Source: Campylobacteraceae bacterium | Lineage (GTDB): Bacteria; Campylobacterota; Campylobacteria; Campylobacterales; Sulfurovaceae | Length of the DNA stretch: 48,677 nucleotides | Direction of reading: 5' to 3' | Assembly: GCA_027024155.1 (NCBI GenBank) | Contig: JALVTE010000023.1 | Location: forward strand, 1-48,677 | Shown: one piece after another, positions 17,921-25,557 of the stretch | How positions within the stretch are numbered: the first letter of the stretch is position 1 | Layout: every line of letters begins with the position of its first letter | Notes under the pieces: model-generated | The model's input: the letters and a program-made list of their open reading frames with translations, nothing else | The model's database searches: none | What the model was told of the DNA's origin: nothing | Position numbers and translations under genes: made by a program

Positions 17921-18563
17921 TTTTTAGCTCACTTATCATTTTTTTTGCTTCTTTTAAAGAGTGGTCAAAACTTAATGCTTTTTCATACATTGCTAATGCT
18001 TCATCTTTTTTACCTAAATCGTACAGAGTGTTAGCGTAGTTAAAGTAGTATGGAGCGTAAGATTTATCTAACTCTATTGCTCTTTTATGGTGCTTTATAG
18101 CTTCATCATCTTCACCTAGTTTATGTAGAGTATTTGCCAATAGATTGTGTGTTAAATCATCTTTTTCATCTAACTCTAAAATCTTTATAAAGCTCTCTTT
18201 TGCATTTGTATAATCGTTCATATTTAAATTTACAGTACCTTGCATACGAAGAGCCTCTATATTATTAGGCTCTAATATAAGTAAGGATTGAAGTGCTTTT
18301 TTTGCCTCTATGTTATCGCCTTTTTCTATGGAGCTTTCAGCTATATTTAGTAACTCTTCCTCTCTACTTTTTCGTTGCTCATCTGTATTCTCTTCTTTTG
18401 TAAATATTTTATCTGCTCTTGATACACCACCGATATTTTCATTAGGCAGTTTTGCTTCAAAATCAACTCCGCGTTTTGGATAGTTACCACTGAATAGTTG
18501 TTTAAAAAATATTATAAAAACAGTTAAAGCAATTATTGAAAGTAGTAGTTGAAATTCGTTCAT
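17907..18563 (-). CDS. Membrane-anchored TPR protein
   Basis: A 218-residue protein with an N-terminal membrane helix (about residues 5-25) and four to five tetratricopeptide repeats from about residue 75 (for example KALQSLLILEPNNIEALRMQ and DEAIKHHKRAIELDKSYAPY). TPR arrays mediate protein contacts; the partner is unknown. The small cysteine-rich protein downstream overlaps it by 14 bp. Divergent from yqeY. Confidence 0.8.
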   Translation of the reverse strand: MNEFQLLLSIIALTVFIIFFKQLFSGNYPKRGVDFEAKLPNENIGGVSRADKIFTKEENTDEQRKSREEELLNIAESSIEKGDNIEAKKALQSLLILEPNNIEALRMQGTVNLNMNDYTNAKESFIKILELDEKDDLTHNLLANTLHKLGEDDEAIKHHKRAIELDKSYAPYYFNYANTLYDLGKKDEALAMYEKALSFDHSLKEAKKMISELKNGNN

Positions 18564-18672
18564 ATGAATCCTTCGGAAGTTGATGACTTGATTTGTCTTT
18601 TTAGTATAAAAGATTTTTTATAAGAGAGTGCTAAATATTATGATATAATTTTAAAAAAATTAGGAGAGTTCA

Positions 18673-19116
18673 ATGAATTTAAAAGAGCAAATTAAAGCAG
18701 ATATTAAAGATGCAATGAGAGCAAAAGATACAGCAAAACGAGATACTTTAAGAAATTTAAGTGCAGCAATAAAGCAGATAGAAGTAGATGAGAGAAAAGA
18801 TTTAACAGATGCTGAAGTAGAGGCTATTTTAACAAAATATGCAAAACAGAGAGAGGATGCTTTAACTCAATTTAAAGAGGCTGGTAGAGATGATTTGGTA
18901 GCAAAAGAGCAAGCAGAGTTAGAAATTGTAAGAGCTTATCTGCCAGAGCCATTAACGGATGAAGAGTTAGAGAGTATGGTAAAAGAGATTATCGAACAAG
19001 TTGGTGCTACAAGTATGAAAGATATGGGTAAAATAATGGGAGCAGTTAAAGCAAAAGCAGGTTCTCGTGCAGATGGTGGAAAAGTAAATAAATTAGTTAA
19101 AGAAATTTTAAGTTAA
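18673..19116 (+). CDS. GatB/YqeY domain protein
   Basis: A 147-residue YqeY protein, related to the C-terminal tail of GatB and expected to bind tRNA. It starts MNLKEQIKADIKDAMRAKD and has the family stretches LRNLSAAIKQIEVDERKDLT and KDMGKIMGAVKAKAGSRADG. The biological role of stand-alone YqeY is not settled. The ribosome-binding site is ttaggagag. It is a monocistronic unit just before the liv operon. Confidence 0.92.
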   Translation: MNLKEQIKADIKDAMRAKDTAKRDTLRNLSAAIKQIEVDERKDLTDAEVEAILTKYAKQREDALTQFKEAGRDDLVAKEQAELEIVRAYLPEPLTDEELESMVKEIIEQVGATSMKDMGKIMGAVKAKAGSRADGGKVNKLVKEILS

Positions 19117-19137
19117 ACTGTAGTTTATGTTATATTT

Positions 19138-19178
19138 TTGCTTAAATTAAGCAACTCGTGGTAAGATTATCTTATAAC
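19138..19178 (+). promoter_or_regulatory. Palindrome and -10 upstream of the liv operon
   Basis: TTGCTTA-AAT-TAAGCAA (19138-19154) is a perfect 7-bp dyad 40 bp before the substrate-binding-protein start. A TATAAC at 19173-19178 could be a -10. The half-site resembles the TTGCCTA half-site seen at the nitrogen genes, but spacer (3 against 5) and distance to the -10 (27 against 31) differ. It could also be a terminator of yqeY, although no T-run follows. Confidence 0.4.
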
Positions 19179-19194
19179 TAAAATATAAGGAGAG

Positions 19195-20322
19195 TTGATG
19201 AAAAAATTTACAAGTATTGTAGCAACAATGGCGCTACTTGGTGGAATGGCATATGCAAAAGAGGTTAAAATTGGTGTAGTTTTACCATTAACTGGTAATA
19301 TCGCTGCATTTGGTCAAACAAGTAAAGCTGGTTTAGATATTGCAGCAGCACAAAACAATAAACTTAGCAATGGCGACACTGTTAAATTAGTTGTTGTTGA
19401 TGATAGAGGCGATAAAGTAGAAGCTGCAACAGCAGTAAAAAGATTGTTAGATAAAGATAAAGTATCTGTAATCTTAGGTGAAGTTGCATCTTCTAACTCT
19501 ATGGCTATGGCTCCAGTTGCAGAAAAGGCTAAGACTCCTATGCTTACGCATGCATCTACAAATCCAAGAGTAACAAAGGGTAAAAAGTATGTAACAAGAG
19601 CATGTTTTATTGACCCATTCCAAGGTGCTGTTATGGCTAAATATGCATTAAATCAGGGGTTAAAAACAGCAGTTGTTGTAACAGATGCTAAACAAGATTA
19701 CTCTGTAGGTCTATCAAAAGCATTTAAAAAAGCATATACAGCAGGTGGTGGTAAAATTTTAAAGACTATTTTAATTAACTCTGGCGATAAAGATTTTAAT
19801 GCACAAGTAGCTGCATTAAAACAAGCTAATCCTGCTATTGTTGCATTTACAGGCTACTATCCAGAAGCTGCTCTAATGTTGAAACAAGCAAGAGATATGG
19901 GTGTAAAAACTCCATTCATTGGAGCAGATGGTACTGGATTCCCGCAATTAGTTAAAATTGCAGGTAAAGCAGCAGAAGGTTTTATGTACACAGACCACTT
20001 TAATGAAGCTGCGGTTAGTTCTCCAGAAGCAAAAGCATATGTTGCAGCTTATCATAAAAAATATAAGAAACCAGCAGATTCAATGGGGGCACTTGCAGCT
20101 GATGGCTATGGTATGATAATTCAAGCTATGAACAACTGTATAAAAGCAGGAAAAGCTAGTGATGATAAAGAGTGTATTAATAAAAACTTAAGAAACACAA
20201 AAGGATACAAAGGTATTACTGGTGTTATTACTATCGATAAAGACGGAAATGCTGTTAAATCTGCAGTTATAAATGAAGTTAAAGATGGTAAATTCACTTA
20301 TAAAACCACTGTAAATCCATAA
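19195..20322 (+). CDS. livK: Branched-chain amino-acid ABC transporter, periplasmic binding protein
   Basis: A 375-residue type-I periplasmic binding protein with signal peptide MKKFTSIVATMALLGGMAYA and the family start KEVKIGVVLPLTGNIAAFGQ. It should capture leucine, isoleucine, valine or a related compound for LivHMGF. The first gene of a complete transporter operon. Specificity cannot be read from sequence, and amide or urea binding proteins share this fold; the urea-type neighbours are absent. The stop codon lies at the edge of a perfect hairpin, AATTTATT-AAAA-AATAAATT (20321-20340). Confidence 0.93.
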   Translation: MMKKFTSIVATMALLGGMAYAKEVKIGVVLPLTGNIAAFGQTSKAGLDIAAAQNNKLSNGDTVKLVVVDDRGDKVEAATAVKRLLDKDKVSVILGEVASSNSMAMAPVAEKAKTPMLTHASTNPRVTKGKKYVTRACFIDPFQGAVMAKYALNQGLKTAVVVTDAKQDYSVGLSKAFKKAYTAGGGKILKTILINSGDKDFNAQVAALKQANPAIVAFTGYYPEAALMLKQARDMGVKTPFIGADGTGFPQLVKIAGKAAEGFMYTDHFNEAAVSSPEAKAYVAAYHKKYKKPADSMGALAADGYGMIIQAMNNCIKAGKASDDKECINKNLRNTKGYKGITGVITIDKDGNAVKSAVINEVKDGKFTYKTTVNP

Positions 20323-20361
20323 TTTATTAAAAAATAAATTTAGTGTAGCCTTTGGGCTACA
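20321..20361 (+). terminator. Hairpins between livK and livH
   Basis: Two hairpins follow the binding-protein stop codon: AATTTATT-AAAA-AATAAATT (20321-20340) and TGTAGCC-TTTG-GGCTACA (20344-20361). Neither has a T-run. In transporter operons such structures commonly reduce read-through or stabilise the 3' end, giving more binding protein than permease. The remaining leader to livH (20362-20445) holds an ACTTA/TAAGT arm pair. Confidence 0.5.
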
Positions 20362-20445
20362 TATAGCATATCTATAGTTATGCACTAAACTTATTTATAA
20401 GTGTATTGCTATAGGTGTTCTACAATCCTAATATAAAGGTAAAAT

Positions 20446-21339
20446 ATGGATATGCAAATATTTCTCCAACAACTTGTAAATGGTGCAAGCCTTGGAAGTA
20501 TGTATGCACTAATAGCTATTGGTTATACAATGGTTTATGGAGTATTAAGGTTAATCAACTTTGCTCATGGCGATATTATGATGGTAGGAGCATATTTTAC
20601 TTTTTTCGCAAAAGCAGCTGGTTTACCTTTTGAAGTAGCGGTTCTTATTGGAATTATTGGGGCAGCTATAGTTGGTATTTTAACCGATAAAATTGCCTAT
20701 AAACCACTTAGAGATGCACCTAAAATTTCGCTTTTGATTACTGCTATTGGTATTAGTTTCTTTTTAGAGAACCTATTTACTGTACTATTTGGTAGTACAC
20801 CAAAAGCTTTCAGTGCACCTGAATATTTAACTAAGATATTCCATATTCATGGTATCTACTTGCCAATATCTGTAATAATTATTCCGACAGTTACACTATT
20901 GATATTGGCAGTTGTACTTTGGATTCTCTATAAAACAAAATATGGTATGGCAATTAGAGCTTTAGCTTTCGATATTCAAACCGTTAAATTAATGGGTATA
21001 GATGCAGATAGAATCATTATGATAGTATTTGCTATTGGTTCAGCATTGGCAGCTATTGGGGGTATATTTTACGCTATTAGTTATCCATCAATTGACCCGT
21101 TAATGGGTATTATTGTTGGTCTAAAAGCCTTCGCTGCAGCGGTACTTGGTGGTATTGGTAGTGTTGGTGGTGCTGTTGTTGGTGGCTTTATTTTAGGCTT
21201 TACCGAAATATTTGTGGTTGCAATGTTCCCCGAACTTGGTGGCTATAAAGATGCCTTTGCATTCTTCTTCTTAATCTTAGTACTATTGTTTAAACCAACT
21301 GGTATTATGGGTCAAGATTTAGAACGCGGAAGATTTTAG
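20446..21339 (+). CDS. livH: Branched-chain amino-acid ABC transporter permease LivH
   Basis: A 297-residue inner-membrane permease with eight or so hydrophobic segments. It has the LivH start (QQLVNGASLGSMYALIAIGY) and the conserved loop LINFAHGDIMMVGAYF. The C-terminal coupling region KPTGIMGQDLERGRF is complete. With LivM it forms the membrane channel. The ribosome-binding site is aaaggtaaa and livM follows after 9 bp. Confidence 0.95.
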   Translation: MDMQIFLQQLVNGASLGSMYALIAIGYTMVYGVLRLINFAHGDIMMVGAYFTFFAKAAGLPFEVAVLIGIIGAAIVGILTDKIAYKPLRDAPKISLLITAIGISFFLENLFTVLFGSTPKAFSAPEYLTKIFHIHGIYLPISVIIIPTVTLLILAVVLWILYKTKYGMAIRALAFDIQTVKLMGIDADRIIMIVFAIGSALAAIGGIFYAISYPSIDPLMGIIVGLKAFAAAVLGGIGSVGGAVVGGFILGFTEIFVVAMFPELGGYKDAFAFFFLILVLLFKPTGIMGQDLERGRF

Positions 21340-21348
21340 GAGTGTGCG

Positions 21349-22362
21349 ATGAATAAATTTATAAGAAATATTATATTAATTGCAATAGTAATTTACTTTA
21401 TATATTATGCACAAAAGCATTTTGATTCTTACACTTTGAGTATTTTAGATAATATAGGAATATTTGCAATATTAGCACTTAGCTATAACTTAATAAATGG
21501 AATAGCTGGACAATTCTCGTTAGAGCCAAACGGATTTGTAGCAATAGGGGCATACTTTACTGCAATTTTGCTAATTCCTACCGATACAAAATTAGATATG
21601 TTTGCTTTGGTAGACCCAGCTCCAATTATTTTACAAATGAAAGCTCATTTTTTACCTGCTATACTAATTGGTGGTGTCGCAGCTTCATTTGTAGCTTTAT
21701 TGCTATCGTTTCCTGTATTTAGAGTTAGAGGAGATTATTTAGCAATCGTAACATTGGGCTTTGGTTTTATTATTAGAATTTTTGCTATAAATAATCCAGC
21801 TTATACAAACGGTGCTATGGGTTTAAATGATATACCAGAAGAGGCAAATTTTCTCTGGATAGGTATACTCTGTGTAATCACATTTCTAGTAATGATACAT
21901 GTAATATACTCAAAATTTGGTCGTGCAATGAAGTCAGTTAGAGATGACGAAGATGCAGCGAGTGCAATGGGTATAAATACTTTTAAAATGAAAACGTATG
22001 CATTTATGACAAGTGCATTTTTCGAAGGCGTCGGTGGAGGACTCTTAGCCTCTATGCTTACAACAATTACACCAGACCAGTTTAGTTTCTTGCTTACATT
22101 CCAGCTACTTATAATTATAGTTCTTGGTGGGCTTGGTAGTATGAGTGGTGCATTGATTGCGACTATTTTAGTAATGGGTGGAATGGAGTGGCTAAGATTC
22201 TTAGATGATGATATTAAAATATTTGGTATGGATTTAGGTGCACACCCAGGAATGAGAATGGTAGTATTTGCAATACTCTTAATTGTAATGATGCTATTTG
22301 CAAGACGCGGACTACTAGGCGATAGAGAATTAACAGAATTTTTTAAAAAGAAGAGTAAATAA
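21349..22362 (+). CDS. livM: Branched-chain amino-acid ABC transporter permease LivM
   Basis: A 337-residue inner-membrane permease, the partner of LivH. It shows the LivM signatures NLINGIAGQFSLEPNGFVAIGAY (first part) and VTLGFGFIIRIFAINNP, and ends in the basic tail ELTEFFKKKSK. The TAATG junction couples it to livG by a 1-bp overlap. Confidence 0.95.
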   Translation: MNKFIRNIILIAIVIYFIYYAQKHFDSYTLSILDNIGIFAILALSYNLINGIAGQFSLEPNGFVAIGAYFTAILLIPTDTKLDMFALVDPAPIILQMKAHFLPAILIGGVAASFVALLLSFPVFRVRGDYLAIVTLGFGFIIRIFAINNPAYTNGAMGLNDIPEEANFLWIGILCVITFLVMIHVIYSKFGRAMKSVRDDEDAASAMGINTFKMKTYAFMTSAFFEGVGGGLLASMLTTITPDQFSFLLTFQLLIIIVLGGLGSMSGALIATILVMGGMEWLRFLDDDIKIFGMDLGAHPGMRMVVFAILLIVMMLFARRGLLGDRELTEFFKKKSK

Positions 22363-23138
22363 TGAGCGGTAATATTTTAAAAATCGACCATATTACAATG
22401 CAGTTTGGTGGTGTTACAGCAATAGATGATTTAAGCTTCGAGGTAGAGAAGGGTAGTATCTATGGGCTTATTGGTCCAAATGGTGCAGGTAAAACTACAA
22501 TATTTAATATTATTACTGGAAATTTGTATCCAACAAAAGGTAAAGTTATCTTTGAAGGTAACGATATTACTGGTGTTAAACCAAATAAAGTGGTATATAA
22601 AGGAATTGCTAGAACTTTTCAAAATATTAGACTCTTTAAGAGTATGAGTGTATTAGATAATATACTTATAGGTTTCGATGCACAGGCAAACTATAGCTAC
22701 TTTGAAGCGATTTTAAGACTGCCTAGATACTTTAAGCACGAAAAGTTAATAAAAGAAAAAGCTTATGAACTTATGGATATATTTGGCATTACCCAATTTG
22801 CCAACTCAAATGCAACTGCTTTAAGTTATGGAAACCAGAGAAAGGTAGAGATTGCAAGAGCTTTAGCAACTAATCCAAAGCTTTTATTACTAGATGAGCC
22901 AGCAGCTGGAATGAACCCAAATGAAACAGCAGAGCTATCGGAGATTATTCATAAAATAAAAAAAGATTTCAACCTTAGCATTTTGTTAATAGAACACGAT
23001 ATGAAATTTGTAAATGCAATGTGTGATAATCTTACAGTGCTAGATTATGGAGAAAAAATATTCGAAGGTAAACCAGCAGATGCTATAGTAGATAAAAGAG
23101 TAATATCTGCATATTTAGGAGATTTTACAAATGCTTAA
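22362..23138 (+). CDS. livG: Branched-chain amino-acid ABC transporter ATPase LivG
   Basis: A 258-residue ABC ATPase with Walker [10 protein letters not shown] (about residues 37-45), the family-specific signature [15 protein letters not shown], Walker [14 protein letters not shown] and the H-loop LLIEHDM. It energises import with LivF. It overlaps livF by 8 bp. Confidence 0.96.
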   Translation: MSGNILKIDHITMQFGGVTAIDDLSFEVEKGSIYGLIGPNGAGKTTIFNIITGNLYPTKGKVIFEGNDITGVKPNKVVYKGIARTFQNIRLFKSMSVLDNILIGFDAQANYSYFEAILRLPRYFKHEKLIKEKAYELMDIFGITQFANSNATALSYGNQRKVEIARALATNPKLLLLDEPAAGMNPNETAELSEIIHKIKKDFNLSILLIEHDMKFVNAMCDNLTVLDYGEKIFEGKPADAIVDKRVISAYLGDFTNA

Positions 23139-23823
23139 AGTTAGAGATTTAGAGGTAAAATATGGTGTTATATTAGCTGTAAGGGGCATAAATATGCATG
23201 TAGAACAGGGCAGTTTGGTTACACTAATTGGTGCAAATGGAGCAGGCAAAACCTCTACACTAAATGCTATTGTAAATTCTGTTAAAAAGAGTGGATATGT
23301 AGAGTTTAATGGCAAAGATATTAGTAAAACTCCTACACACAAAATTATAAAAAGCGGACTAGCTCTAGTACCAGAGGGAAGAAAGATTTTTATAAACTTA
23401 ACAGTAGACGAAAACCTAAGAATGGGAGCATTTAATAACGACGAGCAGTTTGAAACCCTAAGAGCCCATGTATACGAAAAATTTCCAAGACTAAAACAAA
23501 AAATCAACCAAATGGGCGGAACCCTAAGCGGAGGTGAGCAACAAATGCTAGCAATAGGAAGAGCTTTAATGAGCCAACCAAAAATGCTAATGCTAGACGA
23601 ACCAAGCTTAGGCTTAGCCCCAAAAATAATAGGCGAAGTTTTTGAAATTATTACAGAGTTAAAAAAAGATATTCCAATACTACTAATCGAACAAAACGCT
23701 TTTGCAGCATTAAAAATTGCAGATTACGGCTATGTTTTAGAGAACGGCTCAATAGACTTAGAAGGCAAAGCTTCTAACTTGTTGGGTAATGATGAGGTTA
23801 GAGCTAAGTATTTAGGTGGGTGA
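23131..23823 (+). CDS. livF: Branched-chain amino-acid ABC transporter ATPase LivF
   Basis: A 230-residue ABC ATPase with Walker A GANGAGKTS, signature LSGGEQQMLAIGRAL, Walker B MLMLDEPSLGLAP and the LivF-type switch LLIEQNA. It ends the liv operon. The second half (about 23450-23700) uses more C-ending and CNA codons than its neighbours, but the protein is intact and normal in length. Confidence 0.96.
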   Translation: MLKVRDLEVKYGVILAVRGINMHVEQGSLVTLIGANGAGKTSTLNAIVNSVKKSGYVEFNGKDISKTPTHKIIKSGLALVPEGRKIFINLTVDENLRMGAFNNDEQFETLRAHVYEKFPRLKQKINQMGGTLSGGEQQMLAIGRALMSQPKMLMLDEPSLGLAPKIIGEVFEIITELKKDIPILLIEQNAFAALKIADYGYVLENGSIDLEGKASNLLGNDEVRAKYLGG

Positions 23824-24035
23824 TTACTACTTAATTATCATATTGCAAATCCCGTCTTTAAACACTATAGATTGTGAAAAAACTTAGGTTACAAAGGAAA
23901 TGGGACTCTCTCAAAGAGAGTGCAAGCACATTAGTCTCATCTTGTTACTGCCATTTATTGTTATTACTTTTGTGAGACTAAAGTCTCACTTCCAAGAAGT
24001 AGCAAATTTTCTTACAGTCTTATATCTTCTAGCAA
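23824..24035. repeat. Intergenic nested palindrome after livF
   Basis: Between livF and the convergent DinB-like gene lie ACTCTCT-CAA-AGAGAGT (23905-23921) and GTGAGACT-AA-AGTCTCAC (23972-23989). A third segment, TTAGTCTCA (23931-23939), can pair with TGAGACTAA (23973-23981) instead, and GGAAATGGGACT (23897-23908) can pair with AGTCTCACTTCC (23982-23993) with two mismatches. The pairings exclude each other, so the RNA could switch folds. No start codon with a ribosome-binding site is convincing here. Confidence 0.5.
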
Positions 24036-24521
24036 CTATATCTTATTTAAATCTAGCAACTCTTTTATCTCATCTAAATGGAGTTTAAAGTGACGAGGGT
24101 AATCTATTATCATCTCCTCTAGCGTGTATTCCTCTTTTAGTGCACTTATCCATACATTTTGTAATTTTGTTGTGTCAATTTTTTTAATTACATTTGCAAT
24201 GTGAATGTTTGTGTACTTCATTAAATTTATTAAATCGTCCATATCGTAATTATAGTAATCTTGTATCGCTATCCACTTATCATTTACTCCTAAGTTTGCA
24301 TAGTCCGGAAATATTAGCGGACTTGGTTGGTACTGCAAATGGATAATTCTGTGTGTATTGTTAGATGCAGAATCAACTAAATGACCTACAATTTGCTTAA
24401 CAGTTTTATTTTGGCTATTTGTTTTAGTTGCAACAACTTTTCTATCTGCACTTTTTAGTATCTCTTCTAATTCTATAACTTGCTTTAATATATCACTGCT
24501 AATATTGTCTAATAATTCCAT
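24036..24521 (-). CDS. DinB-like superfamily protein
   Basis: A 161-residue four-helix protein. Histidines in VGHLVDSASNNTHRIIH and near the end in YPRHFKLHLDEI are placed as in the metal-binding DinB/YfiT fold. Members include thiol S-transferases and proteins of unknown function, so the reaction cannot be named. Monocistronic; the ribosome-binding site (aaggaga) lies just upstream of the ATG at 24521. Confidence 0.7.
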   Translation of the reverse strand: MELLDNISSDILKQVIELEEILKSADRKVVATKTNSQNKTVKQIVGHLVDSASNNTHRIIHLQYQPSPLIFPDYANLGVNDKWIAIQDYYNYDMDDLINLMKYTNIHIANVIKKIDTTKLQNVWISALKEEYTLEEMIIDYPRHFKLHLDEIKELLDLNKI

Positions 24522-24558
24522 ATATTCTCCTTGTTTTGGTCATGATTATATCGTTTTA

Positions 24559-25218
24559 TTAAGGATTCCAAATATTAATATTATCTTTACTATCAACTGA
24601 AACCAGTATAAATTGTTGTCGCCAGTCAACAAGAATTAGATTTTTCTCTCTATTTAGTTTATTAAAAACCTTAGTTAGGCTTATGTTATCTGTATTTGAT
24701 TCTAATATAGAGCATAAACTCTTAATTTTGCCATTACTTTCTATTCCATATAGCAACACACCACTTTTTGTTCTTAAACTAAATCCATCTTTAACTTGTC
24801 CTAAAGGCTTAGATGATGTGGTCAGTATTGGAGGTGGAGTAGTTTTTGTAGATAATATTTGAGTAAGTTCCACCATTGATATATGAATATTGTCAATATT
24901 AACTTTTCTTACATAAATATCACTCCATCCATATTTTCTACGGTGTGATAACTCAAATTTTTTATACTCACTAAGGATGCTTTTTATATCTTCTAACTGA
25001 CTTTTATGAAAGAATTGAAGTTGACACCATTCATCTTCATGGAATTGCGGAGCATTTGTAAATGATTTACGAGTAGGCATTACATAAGTAATCTTGTTGC
25101 CAGATATTGTTGGCATTGAATAGAGAATATTATCTGTATTTATAGTTTCCATTTTGCAATACCCTTTTGAAACAGTAGAAGTTAAGATAGATAATAAAAT
25201 TACTACTGTTTTTATCAC
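24559..25218 (-). CDS. Exported protein of unknown function
   Basis: A 219-residue protein with a probable signal peptide (MIKTVVILLSILTSTVSKG). The mature part has no membrane segment and a mixed alpha/beta composition, with a central TKTTPPPILTTSSKP linker that may separate two domains. I recognise no family. It stands alone between the DinB-like gene and the nas operon end, and its base composition is AT-rich as in neighbours. Confidence 0.6.
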   Translation of the reverse strand: MIKTVVILLSILTSTVSKGYCKMETINTDNILYSMPTISGNKITYVMPTRKSFTNAPQFHEDEWCQLQFFHKSQLEDIKSILSEYKKFELSHRRKYGWSDIYVRKVNIDNIHISMVELTQILSTKTTPPPILTTSSKPLGQVKDGFSLRTKSGVLLYGIESNGKIKSLCSILESNTDNISLTKVFNKLNREKNLILVDWRQQFILVSVDSKDNINIWNP

Positions 25219-25285
25219 TAGTTTACTAAGCCTTTTACTCTATTAATAGTAACAAAATTTTACTATATAATTAGAGTCAATGTGC

Positions 25286-25522
25286 TTAATCTTCTAAATA
25301 CTCGGTAATAATATCTACAACTAAAAGTTCATCTTCATTGAGGTTTTTACGCATATCAACAGAGAAAAACCATTCATCGAAAGAGAGTATCTCTTCTTCA
25401 TCCATTTTCTCTAAAGCTTCACCGACTATACCTATGAGTTCATCTTTAGCAGCAGGGTGATCTTTGTGTTTAGTGTAAAATTCTGTAGCTTCTTTAATAA
25501 TATTTATAAAGTTATTTGACAT
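25286..25522 (-). CDS. Small acidic protein downstream of nasA
   Basis: A 78-residue, very acidic, helix-rich protein (EALEKMDEEEILSFDEW; ends VVDIITEYLED). It lies 35 bp after nasA on the same strand with a good ribosome-binding site (aggagag), so it may be the last gene of the nir-nas operon. A chaperone or regulator of NasA is possible because many molybdoenzymes have a small partner, but the sequence does not resemble NapD or TorD. Function unknown. Confidence 0.55.
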   Translation of the reverse strand: MSNNFINIIKEATEFYTKHKDHPAAKDELIGIVGEALEKMDEEEILSFDEWFFSVDMRKNLNEDELLVVDIITEYLED

Positions 25523-25557
25523 TTCGCTCTCCTTTGTAGCTGCTAGGCAAAAGAAGA

